A stretch of DNA of 64,000 nucleotides from Brachybacterium tyrofermentans (lineage in GTDB: Bacteria > Actinomycetota > Actinomycetes > Actinomycetales > Dermabacteraceae). The position numbers were made by a program, and so were the translations under genes. This document shows, one piece after another, positions 18,397 to 27,042 of this stretch. The notes beneath the pieces are model-generated. The model had not been told where the DNA came from and ran no database searches. It saw only the letters and a list, made by a program, of their open reading frames with translations. Within the stretch, counting starts at the first letter, position 1, and every line of letters begins with the position of its first letter. The stretch covers positions 1-64,000 of the forward strand of contig NZ_JABUXW010000017.1 of NCBI RefSeq assembly GCF_014897585.1, given 5' to 3'.

Positions 18397-19743
18397 ATGG
18401 ATCGACGTCTCAGCCGGCGCACGATCATGACCGGCGCCGCGGCCACCGCGGCACTGGGGATGACCGGATGCCTGCAGAACCCTGACCCCAGCGGCGGCGG
18501 AGGTGGTGGCGGGGGCGAGAAGTACCAGCCCGGCGACACCCCCGGAAACGGCTCGGTGAGCATCCTCGGGGCCTTCGGCGGCCAGGAGCAGGAAGCCTTC
18601 ATGGCCTCCCTCGAGAAGTTCGAGGCCGATGCGAAGATCACCATCAACTACACCCCCGACAAGGACTTCACCAACACCATCCAGCAGCGCGCCGGAGCCG
18701 GCGACGCACCGGACATCGCCCTGTTCCCGCAGCCCGGCGGCATGTTCGACCTCGCCGGGAAGGGGCTGATCACGCCGATCGACGCGTTCCTGGACTACGA
18801 CGCCCTGAATTCGACCCTGATCCCCGGCTTCCTCGACTCCGCACGGTTCGAGGGTCGCGTCTACGGCGCCCCGATGCGCATGGCCTGCAAGTCGCTCATC
18901 TGGTACCCGAAGAAGGCGTACGAGAAGGGCGGCTACTCCGCGGAGCCTGCCACCATGCAGGAGCTCACGACGATCACGGAGAAGATCAAGGCCGACGGCA
19001 TCGCACCGTGGTCCGACGGCTGGGACGACGGCCAGGCGACCGGCTGGGTGGGCACCGACTGGATCGAGGAGTTCATGCTCCGTGTGCACGGTCCGGTCGT
19101 CTACGACGACTGGACCAAGCACCGCATCCCCTTCAACGCCAAGGAGGTCGTCGAGGTCTTCGACATCGTTGGCGAGCTCCTCAAGGGCAAGGGCAACGTG
19201 CTGGGCGGGACCGACGCGATCATCAACACCCCCTTCTCCGAGGCGCCCCTTCCCCTGTTCGAGGATCCGACCAAGGCGATGCTCGTGCGCCAGGGCAACT
19301 TCGTCACCGGCTTCTTCCCCGAGGACATCCAGGCGAACATGGACGACGAGGTCGGTGTGTACGCGATGCCCACCTGGGAGGGCGGCTTCGACGGCCAGCC
19401 GATCCTCGGCGGCGGCGACCTCGCCTCGCTGTTCACCCTCAACGACGACACCGTGAAGGTCATGGAGTTCCTGACCTCGGATGCCTTCGGCGGCGAATGG
19501 GCGGCGGCCGGTGGCTGGCTGAGCCCGCATCGCACCTTCGACCAGTCCCTGTACTCCGACTCGATCACCCGGCAGGTCGCCGAGATCGCGTCAGGGGCGG
19601 CGGTGTTCCGTTACGACGGCTCGGACCTCATGCCGACGGCCGTGGGCGGCGGATCCTTCTGGACGGGCATGGTCCAGTGGCTGCAGGGCACGAAGACCTC
19701 TCAGGAGGTCTGCGACGAGATCGAGGCCGGGTGGCCGAAGTGA
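18397..19743 (+). CDS. Sugar ABC transporter substrate-binding lipoprotein (AglE-like)
   Basis: 448-residue extracellular solute-binding protein of family 1. The N-terminus SRRTIMTGAAATAALGMTGC combines a twin-arginine motif with a lipobox-like MTGC, so it is probably exported (perhaps by Tat) and lipid-anchored at Cys24 or nearby. A Gly-rich linker follows (SGGGGGGGGEK). The core has NGSVSILGAFGGQEQEAF and the typical trailing GSFWTGMVQWLQG. Similarity in overall pattern is to alpha-glucoside/trehalose-maltose binding proteins of the AglE group; the exact sugar is not established. It overlaps the first permease gene by 4 nt (GTGA) and is translated from a good AAGGAG site. Confidence 0.88.
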   Translation: MDRRLSRRTIMTGAAATAALGMTGCLQNPDPSGGGGGGGGEKYQPGDTPGNGSVSILGAFGGQEQEAFMASLEKFEADAKITINYTPDKDFTNTIQQRAGAGDAPDIALFPQPGGMFDLAGKGLITPIDAFLDYDALNSTLIPGFLDSARFEGRVYGAPMRMACKSLIWYPKKAYEKGGYSAEPATMQELTTITEKIKADGIAPWSDGWDDGQATGWVGTDWIEEFMLRVHGPVVYDDWTKHRIPFNAKEVVEVFDIVGELLKGKGNVLGGTDAIINTPFSEAPLPLFEDPTKAMLVRQGNFVTGFFPEDIQANMDDEVGVYAMPTWEGGFDGQPILGGGDLASLFTLNDDTVKVMEFLTSDAFGGEWAAAGGWLSPHRTFDQSLYSDSITRQVAEIASGAAVFRYDGSDLMPTAVGGGSFWTGMVQWLQGTKTSQEVCDEIEAGWPK

Positions 19744-20903
19744 CCACCACGGCCCCCACTCGTCATGGGTCCGACGGTGCAGCGCCTCTGGAGCGGAACG
19801 AGCGCAAGAGCTCTCCGGCCCGTCCGGCGCGGGTGATCATCGGTGCGGTCGGCATGGCCGTCACGGCCTGGTTCGTGTGCAACGCCTTCCTCGCCTTCGC
19901 GTACTACCCGCAGTGGTTCGCGAACTCGGGGATCCTCGTCGGGGTCCTCGGGCTGGTCATCGGCATCGGCGGCTCGCTGCTGTTCTTCTACTTCCTGAAC
20001 CTGTGCATCGAGGGCTTCCCGTCGAGGTTCGCCGAGGGGCTCATCCCGTACGCCTTCCTGCTGCCGGGATTCAGCCTCATCGCGGTGTTCCTGCTCTATC
20101 CGACGGTCCAGACGATCATCTACTCGTTCGCGAACGATGATTCGACGGCCTGGGTGGGGCTGGACAACTACCGGGCGATCTTCAGCAGCGGCGCCTTCTG
20201 GTCCTCCCTGCTGAACAACTTCCTGTGGATCCTCATCGTCCCGGTCGTCACCGTGGCGTTCGGCCTGGCGGTCGCGGTCCTCGCAGACAAGCTCTCCCCC
20301 ACCGGGGAGAAGACGGCGAAGTCGTTCATCTTCCTGCCGATGGCGATCAGCTTCGTGGGTGCGGCGACGATCTGGGGGCTGGTTTATGCCTACAACTCGC
20401 CCGGTGAAGCACAGACCGGCCTGCTCAACGCGATCGTCACCGCCCTCGGCGGGGATCCGCAGCCCTGGTACCAGATCGACACCGCGCGGCTGAACTCGCT
20501 CGCGCTCATGGTGATCCTCATCTGGCTGCAGACGGGCTTCGCGATGGTGCTGCTGAGCTCCGCGATCAAGGGCGTCCCCGAGGACACCGTCGAGGCGGGC
20601 CGGATGGACGGCGCCAGCGAGATCCGGATCTTCTGGCAGATCATCTTCCCGCAGGTGAGGACCACGCTCATCGCCGTGCTGATCACGGTGCTGATCCTGG
20701 TGCTGAAGGTCTTCGACATCATCTACGTCACCACCAACGGCCTGTACAACTCCGACGTGATCGCGAACCTCTTCTTCCGCAAGCTGTTCACCGATCAGCA
20801 GGCCGGTCAGGCCTCGGCCGTCGTCGTCGTGCTCCTCCTCCTGGTGATCCCGATACTGATCTACCAGGTCAAGAGCTTCAGGGACCAGGAGGCGAACCGA
20901 TGA
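19740..20903 (+). CDS. Sugar ABC transporter permease (AglF-like)
   Basis: 387-residue membrane permease. The GTG at 19740 overlaps the upstream stop; another in-frame GTG lies at 19731. Eight probable membrane helices: two at the N-terminus (AVGMAVTAWFVCNAFLAF, LVGVLGLVIGIGGSLLFFY) precede the six-helix MalF-like core. The EAA loop that contacts the ATPase is EAGRMDGASEIRIFWQIIFPQ. No ATPase gene is in the operon, so an MsiK/UgpC-type shared ATPase encoded elsewhere is the likely energy source, as is common in actinobacteria. Confidence 0.9.
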   Translation: MTTTAPTRHGSDGAAPLERNERKSSPARPARVIIGAVGMAVTAWFVCNAFLAFAYYPQWFANSGILVGVLGLVIGIGGSLLFFYFLNLCIEGFPSRFAEGLIPYAFLLPGFSLIAVFLLYPTVQTIIYSFANDDSTAWVGLDNYRAIFSSGAFWSSLLNNFLWILIVPVVTVAFGLAVAVLADKLSPTGEKTAKSFIFLPMAISFVGAATIWGLVYAYNSPGEAQTGLLNAIVTALGGDPQPWYQIDTARLNSLALMVILIWLQTGFAMVLLSSAIKGVPEDTVEAGRMDGASEIRIFWQIIFPQVRTTLIAVLITVLILVLKVFDIIYVTTNGLYNSDVIANLFFRKLFTDQQAGQASAVVVVLLLLVIPILIYQVKSFRDQEANR

Positions 20904-21754
20904 ACGGGACCATGAAGGACGGGCGCAAGCGCTCGCTCGTCGCGACCATCACCATGCCGCTCCTGGCACTGCTGTGGACGATCCCCACGCTCGGTCTGCT
21001 CGTGACGAGCTTCCGTTCGCGGGAGGCCGCCGCCTCGACGGGCTGGTGGAGCAGCCTCTGGGAGGGCGGCTGGACCTTCGACAACTACGCGACGGTGCTC
21101 GGGGATCCCTCGATCTCCGGCTCGTTGATCAACTCGATCGTGGTCGCCGTGCCGGCCACGGTGCTGCCGATCATGTTCGCCGCCTTCGCGGCGTATGCGT
21201 TCACGTTCATCGAGTTCCGTGGCAAGGACTTCCTGTTCATCGCGATCGTCGCGGTGATGGTGGTGCCGATCCAGGTGTCCTTCCAGCCGATGCTGGATCT
21301 GCTCGGGCCGCGCGGGCTCGGGATCAACGGACAGTTCGTGGCGGTGTGGATGCTGCACACCGGCTTCGGCATGCCGCTGGCGGTCTACACGCTGCGCAAC
21401 TACATGGCGACCCTCCCGACCTCGGTCGTGGAGAGCGCGAAGATCGACGGGGCCTCGCACTTCCAGACGTTCTGGCGGCTGGTGGCACCGATGTCCTCCC
21501 CGGCGATCGCCGCCTTCGCCACCCTGCAGTTCCTGTGGGTGTGGAACGACCTGCTCATCGCCAAGCTGTTCCTGGGCGGCGGCGACAACAAGACGGTCAT
21601 CGTGAGCCTGCAGCAGATGCTGGGCACCCAGGGGCAGGGCGCCGAGCTCCTGACCGCCGGCGCCTTCGTCTCCATGGTGATCCCGATGCTCGTCTTCTTC
21701 GGGCTCCAGCGGTTCCTGGTGCGCGGCATGACAGCAGGCTCTGTCAAGGGCTGA
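20900..21754 (+). CDS. Sugar ABC transporter permease (AglG-like)
   Basis: 284-residue MalG-type permease with six membrane helices. The EAA motif is ESAKIDGASHFQTFWRLVAP. The start overlaps the upstream permease by 4 nt (ATGA). It ends the three-gene transporter operon; its last codons and stop (GTCAAGGGCTGATCGACG) recur 109 bp downstream within a structured repeat. Confidence 0.9.
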   Translation: MNGTMKDGRKRSLVATITMPLLALLWTIPTLGLLVTSFRSREAAASTGWWSSLWEGGWTFDNYATVLGDPSISGSLINSIVVAVPATVLPIMFAAFAAYAFTFIEFRGKDFLFIAIVAVMVVPIQVSFQPMLDLLGPRGLGINGQFVAVWMLHTGFGMPLAVYTLRNYMATLPTSVVESAKIDGASHFQTFWRLVAPMSSPAIAAFATLQFLWVWNDLLIAKLFLGGGDNKTVIVSLQQMLGTQGQGAELLTAGAFVSMVIPMLVFFGLQRFLVRGMTAGSVKG

Positions 21755-21869
21755 TCGACGTATCGCGAGGTACGAGGGATAGGAGATCAGCCGATCGAGC
21801 AGAGCCTGATCGACGTATCGCGAGGTACGAGCGATAGGAGATCAGCCGGAAGTCAAGGGCTGATCGACG
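21743..21869. repeat. Tandem 55-bp repeat with self-complementary 42-bp core
   Basis: A 42-bp core at 21751-21792 recurs at 21806-21847 with one mismatch. Each core has ends CTGATC and GATCAG that can pair and an inner TATCGC / GCGATA arm (perfect in copy 2). The 18 bases GTCAAGGGCTGATCGACG, including the permease stop codon, occur at 21743 and again at 21852. Confidence 0.85.
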
Positions 21870-21897
21870 GATTGCGCCGACGGCGGACCTTTCTCCA

Positions 21898-21934
21898 CAG
21901 CGACCCCGACACCCCCGCGGTGTCGGGGTCGCTG
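21898..21934. terminator. Hairpin, 15-bp perfect stem, 7-base loop
   Basis: CAGCGACCCCGACAC pairs with 21920-21934. It ends the ABC operon and lies only 2 bp before the -10 box of the next gene. Confidence 0.7.
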
Positions 21935-21936
21935 GG

Positions 21937-21948
21937 TAGATTGGACCC
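21937..21948 (+). promoter_or_regulatory. -10 box of leaderless oxidoreductase gene
   Basis: TAGATT at 21937-21942, six bases before the ATG at 21949. Its -35 region would fall inside the preceding hairpin. Confidence 0.55.
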
Positions 21949-23025
21949 ATGAGCGAGTCCGACGCATCCCGAGGCAGCGACGCAGCGCCCACCCTGGCCC
22001 TTCCTGCCTCCACCGTCCCCGATCCGGCGGCCGCCCCGGGCCTGCGCTGGGGCGTGATCTCCCCGGGGCACATCGGTGATCAGTTCACGGCGACGGCGCA
22101 CCGCGCGACGGCCTCCCGCGTGGTCTCCGTCGTCTCCCGCTCCCAGCAGCGGGCCGAGGACTTCGCCGCGAAGCACGGCATCGAGAGCGCCTTCGACGCG
22201 GTCGAGGAAATGCTCGCCGCGGGCGGGCTCGACGCCGTCTACGTCGCCTCCCCGCACGCGCAGCATCATGAGCTGACCCGTCCCGTCCTCGAGGCCGGCA
22301 TCCCGGTGCTCGTCGAGAAGGCCTTCACGCTCAACGCCGGCCAGGCCCGTGACCTGCTGGGCCTCGCCGGTGAGCGCGGCGTGTTCGCCATGGAGGCGAT
22401 GTGGGCACGCTTCCTGCCCCAGTACGACGTGCTGCGCCAGGTGATCGCCTCCGGCGTTCTCGGCGACGTCATCGAGGTCGCGGCGGATCACGGGCAGACC
22501 TTCCCTGCTGATCCGTCCCATCGCATGTACAACCCTGATCTCGGGGGCGGCGCACTGCTCGACCTCGGCGTGTACCCGATCTCCTTCGCGCAGATGGTGC
22601 TGGGCGATCTCTCCGGCCTCGCCGTGCGCGGTGACCTCACGGATACCGCGGTCGATGCCTACTTCGGCCTGCTCGCGACAGGGTCCGAGGGCGGTCGCGC
22701 CCGGCTCTCCTCCACCCTGCTCGCCCGCACCCCGACCGAGGGCGTGGTCAGCGGCACCGCAGGGTCGGCCCGGCTCTCCGGGGCCTTCTTCGCCCCGGGG
22801 ACCCTCACGGTGTCCCTGCACGACGGCCGCTCCGCGACGTTCTCCCATCCCGGCGAGCCCGGTGACGGCATGGCGTACGAGATCGCGGAGGCCGCCCGTC
22901 GGATCTCCGCCGGGGATCTCGAGTCGCCGCTGATGAGCTGGGCCGATACCCTCAGTGTCATGGAGACGATGGATGCCGTACGCGCCGAGCTCGGCGTGGC
23001 CTACCCCTCGGAGGCGCACCCATGA
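21949..23025 (+). CDS. Gfo/Idh/MocA family oxidoreductase
   Basis: 358-residue NAD(P)-dependent sugar or cyclitol dehydrogenase. The Rossmann segment is LRWGVISPGHIGDQF, the conserved EKP position reads VEKAFTLN, and GGGALLDLGVYPISFAQMVLG is the family C-terminal-domain hallmark with the active-site region. A 25-residue Pro/Ala leader precedes the Rossmann fold. It follows the sugar transporter but has its own leaderless promoter after a strong terminator, so it may or may not act on the imported sugar. It overlaps tmk by 4 nt and may drive tmk-holB expression. Confidence 0.9.
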   Translation: MSESDASRGSDAAPTLALPASTVPDPAAAPGLRWGVISPGHIGDQFTATAHRATASRVVSVVSRSQQRAEDFAAKHGIESAFDAVEEMLAAGGLDAVYVASPHAQHHELTRPVLEAGIPVLVEKAFTLNAGQARDLLGLAGERGVFAMEAMWARFLPQYDVLRQVIASGVLGDVIEVAADHGQTFPADPSHRMYNPDLGGGALLDLGVYPISFAQMVLGDLSGLAVRGDLTDTAVDAYFGLLATGSEGGRARLSSTLLARTPTEGVVSGTAGSARLSGAFFAPGTLTVSLHDGRSATFSHPGEPGDGMAYEIAEAARRISAGDLESPLMSWADTLSVMETMDAVRAELGVAYPSEAHP

Positions 23026-23753
23026 GCCTCCTCGACATGTCCCGCGGCCTGCGCATCCCGGCGCCGCATCCGCCCAAGCGGGGAGTATTCATCTCCTTCG
23101 AGGGCGGCGAGGCCGCCGGCAAGACCACGCAGATGCAGATGCTGCGGGACCACCTCGTCACAGAGCGCTTCGTCGCCGAGGACCTGATCCTCACCACCCG
23201 CGAGCCCGGCGGCACCGAGCTCGGCGCGAGCATCCGCGAGCTGCTGCTGCACGGCGAGCACGTCGACCCCCGCGCCGAGGCCCTGCTGTACGCCGCGGAC
23301 CGCGCCCACCACATCGCCACACTCGTGCGGCCCCATCTGGCGCGCGGCGGCCTGGTGCTCGGCGACCGCTATCTCGATTCGTCGATCGCCTATCAGGGAG
23401 CAGGTCGCTCCCTCGAGCCCGACGAGATCGGATCGCTCTCCCTGTGGGCGGCCGACGGGCTCCTCCCCCACCGCACGATCCTGCTGGATGTGCCCACCGA
23501 TGCCCTCGACGAGCGCCGGGTCTCCGCGGACCACGATCGTCTGGAGAAGGCGGGCCAGGACTTCCATGCCACGGTGCGCCAGGAGTTCCTGGACCTCGCC
23601 GCCGCCGATCCCGAGCGCTTCGCCGTCATCGACGGCACCCTGCCGCGCGAACAGGTCCACGCCCAGGTGCTCGAGGCCGTCAACGGGGTGCTGGGCATCT
23701 TCGACCCGACCTTCGAGCCGGCACCGCCCACGAAGCACCGGGACGAGATGTGA
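23022..23753 (+). CDS. tmk: Thymidylate kinase
   Basis: Phosphorylates dTMP to dTDP. 243 residues including an N-terminal extension of about 20. P-loop FEGGEAAGKTTQ, the DR motif in GDRYLDSSIAYQG, and LID region DERRVSADHDRLEKAG are all visible. The ATGA overlap with the upstream oxidoreductase and the GTGA overlap with holB show a coupled operon. tmk-holB adjacency is conserved in actinobacteria. Confidence 0.95.
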   Translation: MSLLDMSRGLRIPAPHPPKRGVFISFEGGEAAGKTTQMQMLRDHLVTERFVAEDLILTTREPGGTELGASIRELLLHGEHVDPRAEALLYAADRAHHIATLVRPHLARGGLVLGDRYLDSSIAYQGAGRSLEPDEIGSLSLWAADGLLPHRTILLDVPTDALDERRVSADHDRLEKAGQDFHATVRQEFLDLAAADPERFAVIDGTLPREQVHAQVLEAVNGVLGIFDPTFEPAPPTKHRDEM

Positions 23754-24982
23754 CCGCCCCCAGCACGAACGGGATGTCCGGGAACGCTCCGACGGCCGCT
23801 GATCCCGCCGTAGCCGGCCACGCAGCTCCCGGGGGAACCGCGCCCGGGGTATGGGCCGACGTCGTCGGTCAGGACGCCGCGGTCGCCCAGTTCCGTCGGG
23901 CCGCCTCCCCGCAGGGCTCCCTCGCGCAGGCCTGGCTGATCACCGGGCCGCCGGGCTCCGGCCGGTCCACGGCGGCACGCGCCTTCGCGGCGACCCTGCA
24001 GTGCGAGACGGGCACCGGCTGCGGGCACTGCCGCAGCTGCCGGACGGTGCTGGCGAACACCCATCCGGACGTCACCGTGGTCGCGACCGACAAGCTCTCC
24101 ATCGCGAAGGAGGAGGTGCGCGAGCTGGTGATGACCGCCCAGCGCGCCCCGGCGACGGGGCGGTACCGGGTGCTGATCGTCGAGGACGCCGACCGCATGA
24201 GCGCAGGCACCTTCAACGTGCTGCTGAAGTCCATCGAGGAGCCTCCCCCCTCGACCGTGTGGATGCTCTGCGCCCCGTCGGCCGAGGATCTCGCCCCCAC
24301 CATCAAGTCCCGGTGCCGTCTGGTGGCCCTCTCGGTGCCGCCCTCCGACGTCGTCGCCGAGCTGCTGCGGCGACGGGACGGCGTGGACGAGAACCTCGCG
24401 ATGCGCTCCGCACGCGCCGCGCAGGGGCACATCGGCCTCGCGCTGCGCTACGCCACCCAGGAGGGCGCCCTCGCCGCCCGTGAGGAGTCGGCCCGCACGC
24501 TGCTGGGACTGCGCGGGGCGGGTGAGGCCGTGCTCGCGGCCCAGGCGCTCGTGGACCGCGCCACGGCGGAGGCGAAGGCCCATGCCGACACGGTCGCCGT
24601 GGAGGAGAAGGAGCGCTTCCTGCGCTCCGCCGGCATCGACGACGGCAAGGTCCCGCCCTCGCTGCGCTCCCAGGTGCGACAGCTCGAGGAGGACGCCAAG
24701 CGACGCCAGACCCGCCTCGTGCGTGACGTGCTGGACCGCTATCTGCTCGACGTCCATTCGGTGCTGCGCGACGTGCTGAGCCGTCAGCTCGGCAGCGGCA
24801 GCGAGCTGGTGAACGTGGAGGTCGCCGACGAGATCGAACGATCCGCGGGCGGCGGCTCGGCGAAGACCACGCTCGGGCTGCTCGAGGCGGTGCAGGAGAC
24901 GAGGGCACGCATCAGCGGGAATGTTCCCCCGCTGCTCGCGATCGAGGCCCTGCTCGCCCGCCTGGCGGTCTCGCAGCGCTGA
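23750..24982 (+). CDS. holB: DNA polymerase III subunit delta'
   Basis: 410-residue clamp-loader subunit. The GTG start overlaps the tmk stop. The AAA+ domain begins with WADVVGQDAAVAQFRRA; the P-loop is GPPGSGRST, in which the usual lysine is Arg, consistent with delta' not hydrolysing ATP. A zinc module has C-x5-C-x2-C-x2-C spacing in CETGTGCGHCRSC, and the SRC arginine-finger motif is KSRCRLV. The C-terminal collar domain contains a coiled segment (EEKERFLRSAGIDDG). Its end and the convergent DUF3027 gene are joined by an 11-bp tandem repeat. Confidence 0.95.
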   Translation: MTAPSTNGMSGNAPTAADPAVAGHAAPGGTAPGVWADVVGQDAAVAQFRRAASPQGSLAQAWLITGPPGSGRSTAARAFAATLQCETGTGCGHCRSCRTVLANTHPDVTVVATDKLSIAKEEVRELVMTAQRAPATGRYRVLIVEDADRMSAGTFNVLLKSIEEPPPSTVWMLCAPSAEDLAPTIKSRCRLVALSVPPSDVVAELLRRRDGVDENLAMRSARAAQGHIGLALRYATQEGALAAREESARTLLGLRGAGEAVLAAQALVDRATAEAKAHADTVAVEEKERFLRSAGIDDGKVPPSLRSQVRQLEEDAKRRQTRLVRDVLDRYLLDVHSVLRDVLSRQLGSGSELVNVEVADEIERSAGGGSAKTTLGLLEAVQETRARISGNVPPLLAIEALLARLAVSQR

Positions 24983-24996
24983 GGCCCGCTCGCCTC

Positions 24997-25029
24997 TGAG
25001 CTCACCTCGAACTCACGCCGAGCTCAGGC
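24997..25029. repeat. 11-bp tandem repeat, 3 units, at the DUF3027 stop
   Basis: TGAGCTCACCT, CGAACTCACGC, CGAGCTCAGGC. Each contains TCA; the last TCA is the minus-strand stop codon of the DUF3027 gene. Confidence 0.55.
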
Positions 25030-26325
25030 CTCGGTCGGAGCCGCGTCCCCATCCTCGGAGGCAGCCGGGGCATCGCCTGCTACACCCGAGGCATCGGTGT
25101 CGCCCGTCGACTGCGCCGGCGCGTCGGCGTCACCCTCCGGAGCAGCGTCCGCCGCTGGAACGTCGTCTGCCGCCGGAGCAGCGTCCGCCGCTGGAACGTC
25201 GTCTGCCGCCGGAGCAGCGTTCGCAGCGGGAGCTTCCGCCGCGGCCTGCTGGACCTCGGGCGTCGCGGCCTGCACGTCCTCGGCGGAATCCGCCTCGGGC
25301 ACCTCTGCAGCGGACGCGTCGGTCACGGGGGCGGCGGTCGCCGGAGCGTCCGTCGCAGGCACATCGGTCGCCGGGGCATCCGTCGCAGGCTCCTCCGGCG
25401 TGGCCTCGCCCGTCGCGGGCCCGACGGTCACGACAGCGTCGACAGGCTTCTCGGCAGCATCCTCGGACGTTGCGTCCGGCGCCGCATTCGGCGCGGCGTC
25501 CGTCGTCGCCTCCGAGGCTTCGTCGGAGGCGCTCGTCTGGAGCTCGACGTCGAGTTCATCGACCACGACGCCGCCGGCGCGCGGGATCTCGCGGTCGGCC
25601 TCCTCCTGGCCGGTCTCGGAGTGCGACCCGCAGCCGAAGCCCAAGTGCACGACCTTGCCGTCGGCCGGGGACCACTCGTTGGTGCACACGCCGAACTCGC
25701 CGCGCAGCGAACCGGAGAGCTTCGAGAGGAACCCGCAGCTGGAGCAGTTCGCCGAGATGGTTCCGCGACGGCCCCGGCCCGACGTCTCCCGCGGGCCGAA
25801 GTCGCCATCGATCCACCGCTCAGCGGCCTCGGCGCGCCCCTGCGGGGACAGCACGCGCGGGCGGCCCAGACCGAGCTCCCACAGCGCGACCGCGTCGGCG
25901 TCCTCCTCGTCGGTGGCCTCGTAGCCCTGCTCGAGCCGCGGGTCCTCGTCGCGGTACGGGAGCAGGTCGTCGGCGCCGATGTCCTCGGGCTTCAGACGCT
26001 CCGACCAGGGCTCCCACTCGGGAGCCAGGATCGCGTCCTCACCCGGGAGCAGTGCGGTCTCCGCCACCGTGGCGGCCTTGGCGCGCGCCGCACGGGTGAC
26101 CACCACGACCCAGGACCATCCGCGATATCCGGGCATCGTGCACTCGAAGACATGCGTGACGATGCGGTCCCCGCTGGCCTCGGCACGCAGGTGCTCGCCG
26201 ACCTGGCCTGGCTCGGTGACCTCGAGCAGCGCTTCGCGCGCGAGCTCGACGGCATCAGCCGCCACCGCGTCCAGCCGGGGCCGGGCGGTGCGGGGGCGAC
26301 GGGGGGCGGTGGTCGGCTGGGTCAT
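25024..26325 (-). CDS. DUF3027 protein with long acidic repeat tail
   Basis: 433-residue protein. Residues 1-265 are the DUF3027 domain of unknown function found across actinobacteria, with a CxxC-type element (NCSSCGFL... GVCTNEW... GFGCGSHSE) that could bind a metal. Residues from about 280 onward form a low-complexity tail of Ala, Pro, Asp, Glu and Thr, including PAADDVPAADAA encoded by a perfect 36-bp tandem duplication (25143-25214). The ATG at 26325 lies 4 bp after the stop of the cold-shock gene, so the two are one operon. Adjacent cold-shock/DUF3027 genes are usual in this phylum. Confidence 0.85.
   Translation of the reverse strand: MTQPTTAPRRPRTARPRLDAVAADAVELAREALLEVTEPGQVGEHLRAEASGDRIVTHVFECTMPGYRGWSWVVVVTRAARAKAATVAETALLPGEDAILAPEWEPWSERLKPEDIGADDLLPYRDEDPRLEQGYEATDEEDADAVALWELGLGRPRVLSPQGRAEAAERWIDGDFGPRETSGRGRRGTISANCSSCGFLSKLSGSLRGEFGVCTNEWSPADGKVVHLGFGCGSHSETGQEEADREIPRAGGVVVDELDVELQTSASDEASEATTDAAPNAAPDATSEDAAEKPVDAVVTVGPATGEATPEEPATDAPATDVPATDAPATAAPVTDASAAEVPEADSAEDVQAATPEVQQAAAEAPAANAAPAADDVPAADAAPAADDVPAADAAPEGDADAPAQSTGDTDASGVAGDAPAASEDGDAAPTEA
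25143..25214. repeat. 36-bp in-frame tandem duplication in the DUF3027 tail
   Basis: Two perfect 36-bp units (25143-25178 and 25179-25214) and a partial third, encoding a 12-residue Pro/Ala/Asp unit. Confidence 0.85.
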
Positions 26326-26329
26326 ATGT

Positions 26330-26716
26330 TCAGGCCTCGAAATTATCGGCGACGGCACGGAGCACGGTGGAGATCTTCTGCGAGTGCCCGCGATCGGGGT
26401 AACGGCCCTGGCGGAGGCCGTTGGATGCATCGTCCAGCAGACGGATGAGGTCCTCGACCATCCCCGCCATCTCGTCGGGCTTGAGCCGGCGCGCACGGCT
26501 GACCGACGGAGCGGGCTCCATCAGCTGCAGCGACAGCACCTGCGGGCCACGACGGCCATCGACCATATCGAACTCGACCCTGGCCCCGGGACGGAGCGCG
26601 GTGGCTCCCTCGGGCAGGTTCGAGGCGTGCACGTACACGCTCTGACCATCCTCGTCATCGAGGATGAAGCCGAAACCCTTCTCGGCGTCGTAGAACTTCA
26701 CCTTGCCGCGTGGCAC
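26330..26716 (-). CDS. Cold-shock domain protein
   Basis: 128 residues from a GTG start at 26716, with AAGGA 11 nt upstream; upstream in-frame codons lack support. The nucleic-acid-binding cold-shock domain fills residues 1-65, with the RNP motifs in GKVKFYDAEKGFGFI and VYVHASNL. The second half (RLKPDEMAGMVEDLIRLLDDASNGLR) is helical and characteristic of the longer actinobacterial CspB-type proteins. It is the first gene of a two-gene operon with DUF3027. Confidence 0.92.
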   Translation of the reverse strand: MPRGKVKFYDAEKGFGFILDDEDGQSVYVHASNLPEGATALRPGARVEFDMVDGRRGPQVLSLQLMEPAPSVSRARRLKPDEMAGMVEDLIRLLDDASNGLRQGRYPDRGHSQKISTVLRAVADNFEA

Positions 26717-26979
26717 GTGGATCCCATTCCTTGTCTGCTGATGTCGGTCTGCTGGTTCAGGTGCCCGGGCGATCACGGATCCGCTGGGGATCCGACGGAA
26801 TCCGTACGTTCCCCGGGCGTGCCGGAGACCGTCCGGCAACAATCCAGTCTAGCGTGCGCGGCACCGCTCGGGGCGAGCGCCTTTCCCGAGTTCGTGACCG
26901 TGGCCACGGGCGTCGCCGCCCGATCGCCCGGGCGAGGGCTCAGCAGCGTCCGCGCGAGCCCTCAGCGTCCCTCTGGAGA

Positions 26980-27042
26980 GCACTCAGCGCCGTCGGACGG
27001 CCGCTCAGCGCCGTCGGCTGGGCACTCAGCGCCGTCGGCCGG
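26980..27042. repeat. 21-bp tandem repeat, 3 units, across the Nudix stop codon
   Basis: Units start at 26980, 27001 and 27022 with core CTCAGCGCCGTCGG; a degenerate fourth lies before. Each unit carries TCA in the frame of the minus-strand Nudix gene, whose stop is in the unit at 27022. Confidence 0.75.
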
